A stretch of DNA of 64,000 bases, from assembly GCA_001724265.1 (NCBI GenBank), contig MEDY01000042.1, positions 124,001 through 188,000 on the forward strand. The letters run 5' to 3'. Below are positions 36,001-45,883 of this stretch, piece by piece; position 1 is the stretch's first letter, and each line of letters begins with the position of its first letter. Position numbers and translations under genes: made by a program. This DNA comes from Rhizaria sp. SCN 62-66. Taxonomy: Eukaryota > Rhizaria, unplaced. The notes below the pieces were generated by a model. The model did not search any database. It was given only the letters and a program-made list of their open reading frames with translations, and was not told the DNA's origin.

Positions 36001-38805
36001 CTGGCCGACTTCGACGTCTCACTGCGACTGCGATGATCGCCCGTGTCGTCGACGTTATCATCATCCATATCACTGTCACTGTCATCGCTGTACTCGTTCT
36101 CCAAGTCAGCAATCACCGCGGCGTAATCAACAGCGGGCAACTTGCGCAACGCCGCCGTCGCCGCCGCGCCGCGCCCGCCGCTCTGCTCCCACGCCGCTAC
36201 GGCCTGCTGCCCCTGCGGCGTTTTCAGCAAGGCCGCGTGCGCGCGCGTGAGCCGGCGGTCGTAGCGGCGCACCAGCCGCGCCGCCGCGGCAGTGCGCCGC
36301 GCAGTGGCCCTGGTGGAGACAGCAGGAACTGGCAGGCCGATGCCGAGAATGACGCACCCGGGGAAACGGGCCTCGGCGGCGGCGTAGAACACGGCCCGGT
36401 CGATCACGGTGGAACCCGTGGGTGCGCCGCTCGGTAAGTGACTGTGAGCATATGATGAACGACTTGTGTGCGCACCCATACTACTGGAGTTACCCATGCC
36501 CGCGCTATTGGTGGGGATGATCGAGGACGGGAACGCATAGAACACAGGCTGCAGCGGCGCAGTAAGCTCTAACAGCTCCGCAGGCTCAGTCAACTCGTAC
36601 GGACTCGTCTCAGGCGCCAGCACAGCGGCCAGCTCCGCCACCGCCACGGCCGCGGACTCATGGCATGCGAAAGCGGACGCTGGTGGCAGCTTCAGCGGTG
36701 AGTATGGCAAATGCAGCTGCACAGGCACGTCGAGTGCGTCTTCGGGAGGGGAATTGGCGTCAAATCCACGGTAATGCGCGGGCTCAGCTGGCCCCGCACC
36801 GCTGTTACTAGAAGAGCCGGTTGATGACGATGATGATGCGGCGCGGAGTAACGGCCGCGAGTCGCGCAGCGCGGCGGTGGCGGCGACAACATCTGCAATA
36901 AACGCCTCGGATCGCGCAAGCGTGGCTTCGAAGGCGGTGTGTGAAGCCCAGAGCGGGTAGTTTGTGACCCACATCGAGAGCCGCGACTGGAGCAACACGG
37001 TTGCCGGATGTGTCGGAGCTCCGAGGCACAGGATCGAGGCTGCGGAGACAATACCTGCGAGTCGGTAGTCGTTCTCACGGGCTAATACAGAGTGCAGCGG
37101 CATCGTGCGCAGAGAGTGGAAACGCGTCGCAGGGAAAAACTCCTCGTGATGCACGTCTCCGTCCTTCATCATACTGGAACCCATGATACCCGTACCGCTC
37201 ACAGTCCCCTCAGAGCCGCTTCCGCCGCCGAACTTGTTCTCCGCGGCGTCGGCGTGCGCTGAGGCGCCGCTGCCGCTGGCCTCGAACGGGATCCGCAGCA
37301 GGAGCCCGCGCGCCGTGGTGGACACTGTGCCCTGTCCGGTCTTCGTGCGGCCGCGGCGGCAGACCGACAGAGCGCGCACGCAGCTGCCAGCGCGGAAGGA
37401 AGCGGCCTTGGCAAACGCGGTGTGGATGGCGGTGGCGCCGCCGGTCAGGACGGCCGTCTCGGCGGTGCTTGCGATGCAGAGCTTGGGCATGGAGCGCAGA
37501 CTCGCCTCCTGTGGTAGCAAATGCAGGAAATCAAGCGTAGTGTCACGATAAGTAAGGAAATGACAAAAAGATAATTTGATTTCAATGTAAACTTTGAAAA
37601 AATGAAATGGAGATGATAATTATTGACGTGAAATAATACAGTATGAAGAAGATAAACTCGATTTAACGAGAGAGTGTAAGCACAGAGCCATACAAAGTAA
37701 ACGAGTATTAAGACGTACCTGGACGGGGATGATGTACTCACGCATGATTCCAGTCATCTTCGCAGTGCAATTCACACGCAGCTGGTTATAGTGCGACGAG
37801 TATGTCATATGGTAGATATCACAGGGCTGCCTGGAGCGGAAGAGAGGCAGCATGTGACGCGGGTTGATGCAAAACGCGAGGGACGGCGGATCATACGCGA
37901 CAATACTGCACTCGGCGCCGCCCTCATTCGCACTTGCGCTCGCACTGCTGCCTCTGCTGTCGCCGTCGTTGTTAATCCCCGGTGCTGCTGCTTCGAGCGT
38001 GTACAACAACGCGCCAGCGAAGCCGTGCGCGAGGAAAAACGACCCCGTCTGCTCCCGCGTCAGCGGCAAAGGCCGCGCCTCGGCGGCCGCAGCCATGGCC
38101 TGCGCAACCGCGGGCGGCGGCGGCGGCGTAGGCTGCGGCCACGGCTCGGGGTCGGCGCCGTAGCGCGCCGCGATGGCGTCTGTGACGTCTGGGTGCATAG
38201 ACTGCGGCATCGAGGGGAAGGGCGTCGAGAGGGAGACGGTGAGGTGCTCGTCGGCAAGGGCTGTGGTAAGGGAAAACGTGACAGAGCGGGTTGAGATCTG
38301 CACCCACACGCCGTCTTCAGACGCTGGGATGGGAAAGAAAGCAAGAGAATGAAAAAAATAAAGCAAGCACTTTAGAGTTAGAATATAGTGCACAGGAAGG
38401 TAAAAGTGTGTGGCAAAATTATAACAGCACTTTAACTTTATGTACACAGCCACCTATGCACAATGCATGGATTTGACGTGATATATTATGTGTTCAGTGA
38501 AAGTGTGACGTACGCATGAGAGAGAAGCGTTCGAAGGCCTCTGCGAGCACCGAGATGTTCGACCCCGGGAACACACCATACCAGTCAAGCCGCGTCTGCT
38601 CAGCCTGGCGCCGCTGCTGCAGGAGCACGTCGTAGTCGGGCACCGAGGGGTCGAGCTCGAGCGGCGCGCTGCAGTCGCTGTCACTGAGACCGACGCTGAC
38701 GCAGGCGCGGGCGTTGTCGATGATCACGCGGAACGCGTTCGCGCGCTGGGCCGCGGTGTCTTCAGCTGTTCGCGGGCGACGACCGCCGCGGAAAGGGCGC
38801 GACAT
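33080..38805 (-). CDS. RAD9: RAD9-like 9-1-1 checkpoint clamp subunit with a very long C-terminal tail, four exons
   Basis: RAD9 forms the PCNA-like 9-1-1 clamp with RAD1 and HUS1 and recruits the ATR activator. Exons are complement 38805-38514, 38323-37719, 37508-35853 and 35713-33080 (TGA), about 1,728 residues against 391 in human. After an N-terminal extension, SNISVLAEAFERFSLM joins SEDGVWVQISTRSVTFSL, resembling the RAD9 start in which a clamp helix is followed by LEDGLSLRTVNSSRSAY. Next come the NPRHMLPLFRS and REYIIPVQEASL segments, matching the central FRS and TYNLSFQDCESL parts of RAD9. APTHPATVLLQSRLSMW resembles the APGRPAIFTIKDSLLDG strand of its second domain. The exon junctions reproduce this order, which supports the call. 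The rest is a Ser/Ala/Asp tail with RGG-like and acidic ends. Assignment is by eye and remote; another PCNA-fold protein is possible. Confidence 0.55.
35714..35852 (-). other. RAD9-like intron 3
   Basis: 139 bases, phase 0, GTACGT donor, with a long T tract before the TAG acceptor on the minus strand. It joins APHGW to VSLMPLRPP. Confidence 0.85.
37509..37718 (-). other. RAD9-like intron 2
   Basis: 210 bases, phase 0, GTACGT donor and CACAG acceptor. It joins REYIIPVQ to EASLRSMPK inside the first clamp domain. Confidence 0.88.
38324..38513 (-). other. RAD9-like intron 1
   Basis: 190 bases, phase 1, GTACGT donor and CCCAG acceptor. It joins ERFSLM to SEDGVW through a split Pro codon. Confidence 0.85.
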
Positions 38806-39302
38806 AGCGAGTGGGGGCGTGCGCAAGTGTCACCAAGTGTTGATGAAGGTGCACACGAGCTCGGGCAAGCGCGACTGGAGCGAAGCGCGCGGATAGTGGG
38901 AAGGCTAGATGTGCGGCGAGTGGTCTATAGAGCCGAAAATAATATTCTTAAGTAAATCAAAATAGAATAGTATACAAAGTAAACATATATTTCGAAAACC
39001 AAAATTTTGTTTCAAATGACGATCATATCTGCGAGATATACCAGTGGGAATATGTGATCTTTGAGCGCGGGCTGATAGCTCCACTCGGTTCACCACAAAC
39101 GTTTTTCGCAAGGCCGACGTGAACACAATACCAAATGAGACGCATATAGTCCGTCTGTATATATGCTATGTTGCGATCTCGCGGTGAGCTGTAATAATGT
39201 ATTTGTCATTTTAATTATACATCTACACCAATTGAATTCGGCTCACTGAACATCTCACTGTACACACTCGCTTGTGTTGCTTCTGCGAAGTCCGGCGATC
39301 TT
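38806..39302. promoter_or_regulatory. Divergent promoter region, RAD9-like / phosphopantetheinyl transferase
   Basis: About 0.5 kb, GC-rich close to the RAD9-like start and AT-rich from about 38930 to 39230. No specific element is recognisable. Confidence 0.4.
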
Positions 39303-40202
39303 ATGCTCCGAACTCTCGCATCAAAAAGCACACGCTTGTTCTCTAACGGATTGAAAGTGGCTACATATGGACCGGTGAAACCTGCCCTTGGTGCTCTACC
39401 CGCTTCTCGCATCTGCTTCTCTTCGTCAAGCTCCTCAGCGACCGCTGACTCCGCAGAGTCCTCACTGAAGCCAATCCAGCAAGAGCGCGGTGCGAGCGAT
39501 GTCAAGCGTCATGCGAAGTTTCCTTACGGCACAGTCATTTACGGCACGGGTATTGACATCGCGCATATCCCACGATTTGAGCAGATCCTAACCCGCACCG
39601 AGTCTGACGCTGCATCCAAGCTCCTTCGTGCAGCTCGGTCAACAACGACAAATGACAAGCAAAGTGACATGCAATGCAATGCAGTCACGCTACAAGAAGA
39701 GTCTGATATGGACGACTACAAGGCGAGTACTTTGGCCAAGAAATGCGGTAACTTGAGTTTATCACATGGAGATACTTCGTCTAACGTGAGTGAAACTGGA
39801 GAGAACGCAGAGTCGTCGAGCTTCCTCTCACGCTTCATGACCAAGGCTCTTCACCCAACCGAGGCAGCCACCCTCCTCACCATGCCCAGTGGCACCGCCA
39901 CCGACCTCCGCCGCCGCGCCGCTTTCCTGGCGTCTCGCTGGGCCGCCAAAGAGGCCTTCACCAAGGCCGTGGGCTCGCGGCTGCTGTTCCCCGAGATGGA
40001 GCTACGAGCGCGGTCACGGGGCCCCGCGCCGGCGCTGTTGTTACACGGCGCCGCGGCAGCGTACATGGCGGGGAACGCGCTGCGGACGCCGGTGCAGGTG
40101 AGCGTGTCGCATGATGGGGAGTATGCGGTGGCCGTGGTGACGCTCGAGCAGTGCGCTGAAACGGCCGCTGCTGCTGCGGACAGTGAGATGGTCTGCGACT
40201 GA
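39303..40202 (+). CDS. AcpS-type 4'-phosphopantetheinyl transferase, probably mitochondrial
   Basis: Transfers 4'-phosphopantetheine from CoA to a serine of acyl carrier protein. It is a single exon of 299 residues with a TGA stop. YGTGIDIAHIPRFEQI (about 39540-39585) is the AcpS start with its metal-binding Asp. LASRWAAKEAFTKAVGSRL (about 39922-39978) holds the catalytic Glu/Lys motif, and VSVSHDGEYAVAVV (about 40100-40141) is the C-terminal signature. Classic AcpS has about 125 residues. The extra length is a basic, Ser/Leu-rich leader starting MLRTLASKSTRLFSNGLK, typical of mitochondrial import, plus an insertion between the two halves of the enzyme. By analogy with fungal PPT2 it probably activates the mitochondrial acyl carrier protein. 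Its 3' end lies 188 bases from the convergent next gene. Confidence 0.9.
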   Translation: MLRTLASKSTRLFSNGLKVATYGPVKPALGALPASRICFSSSSSSATADSAESSLKPIQQERGASDVKRHAKFPYGTVIYGTGIDIAHIPRFEQILTRTESDAASKLLRAARSTTTNDKQSDMQCNAVTLQEESDMDDYKASTLAKKCGNLSLSHGDTSSNVSETGENAESSSFLSRFMTKALHPTEAATLLTMPSGTATDLRRRAAFLASRWAAKEAFTKAVGSRLLFPEMELRARSRGPAPALLLHGAAAAYMAGNALRTPVQVSVSHDGEYAVAVVTLEQCAETAAAAADSEMVCD

Positions 40203-40390
40203 TATTCATATAGGTTAAGCTTGTGATAGTGGGCTTTTGCTGACATATCACAATAAGATGTGGTACTTTAGAAGGAATTAAGATGGCGTGGGTGCGGAAA
40301 CAAGAGAACAACTAATGTGTCCATTGTACAATGTATTTTAGAATACAGAAAGACTAGTGTAGATTGATAGACTAATTTAAATCGGCTTAC

Positions 40391-43300
40391 TTAGATATGA
40401 CGTTGATTCTGCAACGCCCTGTGCAAAACATATGTGCGCGTGTCCGTTTGACCACGCTGCTGGGTTGTGTCGCCCGCGTTGTAAGTGTCCTGTGACGCAG
40501 CCCAAGTGGGCAACGGCACTGCGTGAACCTCATCCGCATATTCATAGCGATCGCCGGCCTCAACAGATGAACCATACGCAGTCCTCTGATGTCGCTGTTG
40601 CTGCTCGCGATCGCGGCGTTGGGAAGACTTGTCGTGAGCGACTCCAGTGTTCACTGCAGCGTGAGTACTTGTGGTGGCGGCGTCGTTGTCGTCACCGTTG
40701 TGCATCGACCACAGATCAGCATCTGTCGCATTTCCGCCCTGGTTATGAGCGAACGCGGAGTAACCGTGAGTTACGCGTCGCTGCTTGGCAGCATGAGGGC
40801 TGCGAGTACCATTAGCGTTCGCTGCAATTGCGATCTGGAAGCAGTCGTTGTTTGTACAGCTCGACGCATCAGAATGTACGGACGCAGCTGATTGCGAGTA
40901 CGACAGCGTGTTCGCAGGGTTGCGATGACCAGCAGTGACAGAGTCATGGACCGGCCGCACAAGCCTCGACTGTGACCGCGAGTGCGCGCGTGCCAGCGAA
41001 CGTGAGTGAGAGCCTGCAGAGGGTGCCGGCGACGGCCACGCTGACGGGGGCTCACTGACACCCGTGGCAAGCACGAGCGGGCCGCGCGGCTGCTCACGGT
41101 CATGTGTATGGTCTGCGCCTTGCTTGTCGCAGTCGTTTGATGGCTTCTTGACTGTGGCGGTCGAGGAACTCGGAGCAACACGGGGTGCTGAGGTCACATG
41201 CTCAAGGTCAGGCTGCTGCTGATGTTTTCGATCAACATCATGCTGTTGCTGTTGTTGTTGTTTTTGCGACTCAACGATGCGTTGACATTGGAGAAGATAC
41301 TGGTAATACGCATCGGTCTCCGCTGCAGCACGCTCAGCCGCAGTCATTCCCTGGAAATCGCCCTCGGCAGAGTCGATGTTATCAGCACGTTGACGCTGGT
41401 CCGAAGGCAGCTGCCGTCCGGAAGCCAAGATCTTCACAAACTCACGCAACTCATCATCGCTGACCCGAGCATTGCTATCAACTGCAGAATTTCGAATAAT
41501 ACCTCGACGACTGGTATCGCCGCCTTTTACACCGGGATTAGCATCGCCCTTGCCGCTGCGAGCCGTGGCGGCCCTGACAAGCGCTGCGCCGCGGCTACTG
41601 ATGCGCGCCTCGACCTCCATCTGGTGACTGCGGGCCTCACGCTCACGGTCAGCGCGCTCCAAAGCGCGCTGGTGCAGCCGCACTTGGAAGTTGCCGGGGC
41701 CCGTGGAGACGGACGGCCAGAGATGAGCGGGGAGACCGAGGGCGCCGGCGCCGACAGTCCTCTGCCGAGTCACGGCTCCACTGCGCTGCTGCGCGTGGCC
41801 GCGAGCAGAGGGATCAGTGGAGTGGCTGCCATACAAAGCGTCCGCCATGATGCTCGATCGGCCGCCTAACGTAACGGTTGCGGGGTGACGTAAAGACGCG
41901 CGGTGCGTTTGGTTACTGTTGCCACTGGTGTAGCTATTGTCGGAGGGCCGTGCGTTGCGCATTGAGGCCGCAAAGGGGTTATCATGCGCAGAGTCATCAA
42001 ACGAGGAATGTGGGCATTGCGACGGCTACCGCTGTTGCTGTTGCTGCATCCGGAGGTCTAAGCGGCGCATCTGGTGGCTCAGCACACGCAAGCGCTCTGC
42101 ACGCTTCGCCTCAGCTTCAGGGGGCGGCTTAACATAGATAGGGCCGGATGAGCTCGCATTCTCTGCAACATCTGAAGATGACTGTGAGTCTTGAAACTGA
42201 GAAGTTAGGCCGCCGCCGTATCCAGCGCGACGCTGCCTATGTTGCGTCTGTAGCGACTTCTTTGCACTTGCTCGGCCGTTCGTCGCGTTGCTCTTGTTGA
42301 TGTTCATCGTAGAGAGTGCAGCTGCAGTGTATAGAGCTGCCAAGCTGTCATCAGCTGCACCGACATCAACAACACCGCTACTCGCGGTCCCGTCTGGGCG
42401 GATTGACTTGAAGTGACCGTGCGTAGCGTCAACATCGAGTGAACATGAGCACTCGAGACACCGGGACGCGCATACCGTCACTCCAGTTGCACCACAGCTA
42501 GCAGCAGTGCTCACAGCCGTTCTACCGTTCGTGTCACCGGCGCTCGTGTGGGGGGCGAAAACGACAGCAGGAGACACAGCTGTCGGCGCCCAAAGCAGCC
42601 ACATCCGGCCGTCGGCCTTCTGCGCGTAAAAGTCGAGCCGCGTCAGACCCAGGTGCTCGGCGAGTCGAGAGCCAGCTGCCGTGAAGTCAGACTGTGAGTC
42701 ACCAGCGATTGACGGTGAGTTCATCGTGAACGACTGCAAGCCTGAAAAAGAGCCTGGAGTGCGGAGTTGTGCTTGAGTGGGGTCTAACAGCGAGTGTAAG
42801 TGCGACTTCTGGGAATCTACGTGGTTCTGAGAGTCTAAGGATTGCCAGGGAAGAGCTCCGCAGTCGCGCGCCCAGCCAGCCGCAATTGCGGGCAATTGTT
42901 GCGAGCTTGTGTCACCATTAAGCTGTGCGTCAGACGACGACGGCGAGTGCTGCGTAAATGATTGTGAACAGACAGACCAGAGGACCGAGCCGAGTTGTTC
43001 GGGCCTCTCACACGCAACATTGACTAACATGTGGTCATCATCATAGTCACTCGCAAAGTCCCTAGCAGCGGTAGTATTTCCGTTCTCAGTTGTAGCAGCA
43101 TTTGCTCCAGCATTTGCTCCAGCATTTTCGTTTTCTTTTGCCAACGATGTTGAGAACGATGCGACTGTTTGCAGCACAGTCACCGCAGCTTCGGACGCAG
43201 GCGCAGGCAACGGACACGCCCAGTGCGATGAGCACACACCAACAGTACGATTCCCAGTGAGCGTCGCAGTCGTGTCATTAGCTGAGAGTGACAAGGGGAA

Positions 43301-45364
43301 CAAAGGGTTCGGCCCGCGGTAATGGTGTGAAAGCACGAGTGCGATCGCGCTCCGCCACTCCCGAGCCGCTTCCTCAGCCTCAGCCATCAGTCCCGAAGCT
43401 AGCCCGCCCCCGCCACGGCGCGACATCGACTGCACCGCAATCCCGGGCCGGAGAGGCAGCCCCGGCGAGGCGCTAGCGTACGGCAGTAACGCAGCTAAAG
43501 CAGGGCCAGCGAGCGCGAATACACTCGGCGTCAGCGCAGCAACCGCGGCCGCAGACTCCGTGCGCGCGGCAGTGAGGTTGCGACGCAGTGTAAGCGTGAA
43601 CGCGGTGCGGCTGCTCTCGCCGCCGCTGCCGTACTGCCGCTGCAGCGCCGTTTGCGACGTTAACGCGGCGTGAGCTGCGGTCAAGGACTGCGAATATGAG
43701 GAGAGACCGTGGTTGCGGCGGGCGGCAATACTGTTTGCAGGTGCTGATAGGGTGAAAGCAAGAGACGACGACGCAACAAATCCAACGCGTTCAGCATTAC
43801 CACTCGCGGCACCGGCGTCATTCGCTGTGTTGCGGCTAGACTTCGCATTGCTGCTTGTTTGCGTGGGTGGTTTAGACGGTGGTAAGTAGCAACGGCGCGC
43901 GGCAGTGACGCGGGTAACGGGGGTTGTCAGCAACGCTGCCGCAGTCGCAGCGCGCGCCTGTAGCAGCCGCGCACGGCGCCAGTGCGCCTCTGACGGGAAC
44001 AGCGACGTCACCGGCGCCAGTGCGGTTGCTGTAGCCAAGGCGGGAGGCACGTATAACGGCGACGGCAACAGAGCAGACGCCGTCGTGTTCACGCTGCTAG
44101 CGTTAGGAGTCTTGTTACTAGCACTCTTGACATTAGTGCTGTTGTTGATGAGGTGAGAGAAAGGGTCGTAGTTTGGAGCGAGTGCTTGCTGCAAGACAAA
44201 GCTGAAAGGAAAGCCAGTATCTGCTGACTGCGTCGTGCTGTTTTGACTAAAGGCAGCGGGCTCAAGCACTGGCAAAGCAATGAACAAAAGCCACGCAAGC
44301 TCAGTCGGAGTCATCGGCTTGACTTCGGGCCACGCACTCACGGTCGCACGCACTGATGTAGCCAGGCTAATTGTGGTGTCACCTGCATCAGCAGTGTGAT
44401 TCGCGCCCTTGTGGTGATATTGGCCGCGAATGAAGTAAGCGGTTGGAATCTCGTCTAGGGGGTTCTCACGCCATGGCACTTGTGCTGCAGTCAGCGGTTG
44501 CAAGTCGTTCAGAAGACTCGCAACAGCTAACTGTGAATTGGCGTTGAGTGACTGTGAGCGCGGAGACAAAGCACCCGCTGCAAACGCGCGTGCCAACTGA
44601 TGCGGGAGTCCAACATCAACACATGTGCGTTCAAGTAAAGCAGAGCTGTCTCGGGAGCCGTGTTTCGTGCGGTGATCATTGTGGTGTTGAGTGAGTGATA
44701 GCGAGTTTTGCTGTGCAGAAAACGCTTGAAGTAAAGGGCTGTGATCGTTGTTGATAGCAAGCGCAGCAACAGCAGCGGCCAAAACGACTGACGGCGGTGC
44801 AAACGGGATAACACTGTCACTCAACGCAGCAGGAACAGTGAAAGTACTGCTATTCATGGCGTTGATCGCACCGTCTACAGTCGGAGAGGGCAGAGTTGGG
44901 AAGACACCTCGCGTGCGCGTCAGCGTCTCAAACACGCCTTGCGCAGTGAACTGCGACGCCAACAGCCGCTTGGTCAGGCGTGACTCGGCACATGAGTAAT
45001 ACCACGTCGCAGAGAGAGCCTGGGAGCAGTCACCGGCGCTGTGTGTGCTGATTGGGGAAGCGAAGACGACCGTGTGGGGCAAATGCAGTGCGTGTGGGGA
45101 ATCGGCCGCAGCGGCGGCAGAATGCTCAGAAACCTATCGATAAAGCAAGAATGGCAAACATAATGTGAGACTTCAAGTCTATAGTCTAGCGAATCTAAAA
45201 CCACAGAAGGATTATATGGTTTTATAGTGTACCTCGGTGCCACGTTGCCAGAGGCGACGGTAGAGTGAGGGAAGACAGGCGGCGGTCAACGGAGTGAGAG
45301 ACGACGTGCATTCGCACAGCGGGTCTGGGGCAATGTCGAACACAGCGGCAGCAGTAGCTTGCAT
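40391..45364 (-). CDS. Unrecognised large protein with Gln-rich coiled regions and an in-frame TAG
   Basis: I do not recognise this protein. Exons are complement 45364-45233 and 45133-40391, about 1,624 residues, ending in TAA. The second exon is one open frame except for TAG at 42026-42028. The N-terminal third is the least biased, with blocks such as ATWYYSCAESRLTKRLLASQ and DEIPTAYFIRGQYHHKG, and KADGRMWLLWAP occurs further on. Arg/Gln-rich, probably helical segments lie near the TAG (HQMRRLDLRMQQQQQR) and near 41640 (QRALERADREREARSHQME). The start is uncertain: the reading frame stays open upstream of the ATG to a plausible 3' splice site at about 45454, so an upstream exon may exist. 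It is divergent to SDA1. Confidence 0.65.
42026..42028 (-). other. In-frame TAG in the unrecognised large gene
   Basis: The frame is open for about 1,035 codons before and about 545 codons after this TAG, in the same phase, to the TAA at 40391-40393. The codons just after it read PSQCPHSSFDDSAHDNPF, in keeping with the rest. The preceding bases are a CAA/CAG repeat and not a splice acceptor. Confidence 0.75.
45134..45232 (-). other. Intron in the unrecognised large gene
   Basis: 99 bases, phase 0, GTACAC donor and GATAG acceptor on the minus strand. It joins LWQRGTE to VSEHSAAAAADS. It is the only donor here that is not GTACGY. Confidence 0.7.
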
Positions 45365-45883
45365 AGGACCGTGTAAGGACACGAAGTGACACGGCCGCGC
45401 AAAGAGGGGCGGCAAGGGGTTGGGGTATGTTGGAGCAAGACGGTAACGGGTGGCTGCAAAAGCAATGGCCAGCGTGGGATGAACAACAAGTTCAGTGGCA
45501 CATTATTTAGTATTACATGTGGATATAACAAAAGCAATACCATAGTCAAACTGCATTTCAAAATGACGACTGTGAATGAAGTTATGACGGTGTCGATTTA
45601 GGTGAACGGATGTGCCAGATCGTTTGCCAACGGTTCGCGAAAAAGTGCACCACTGTGATGACCGCAGCGCCAGCTTTCGACGAGAGAGTTCGGGCTGCCG
45701 GTTGACGCAAAATGTCATTATCTCGCTAATTCATCGTCCAATCAGTATGTAGCTGGAGTATACTATTGCTACAAGTCGCATATTTTTATATTTAAAATAG
45801 TTATATCTCTCCAGGCACTTCTTCCTCACACGCACACCCTGCCGCTTTGCTCCGTACCACCCCACCACAGACCGAGGCTCAAG
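45365..45883. promoter_or_regulatory. Divergent promoter region, unrecognised gene / SDA1
   Basis: About 0.5 kb. TATA-like sequence (TTTTTATATTTAAAATAG) lies near 45783-45800, some 85-100 bases before the SDA1 start codon. The minus strand near 45454-45365 keeps the frame of the leftward gene and may be part of an upstream exon. Confidence 0.45.
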
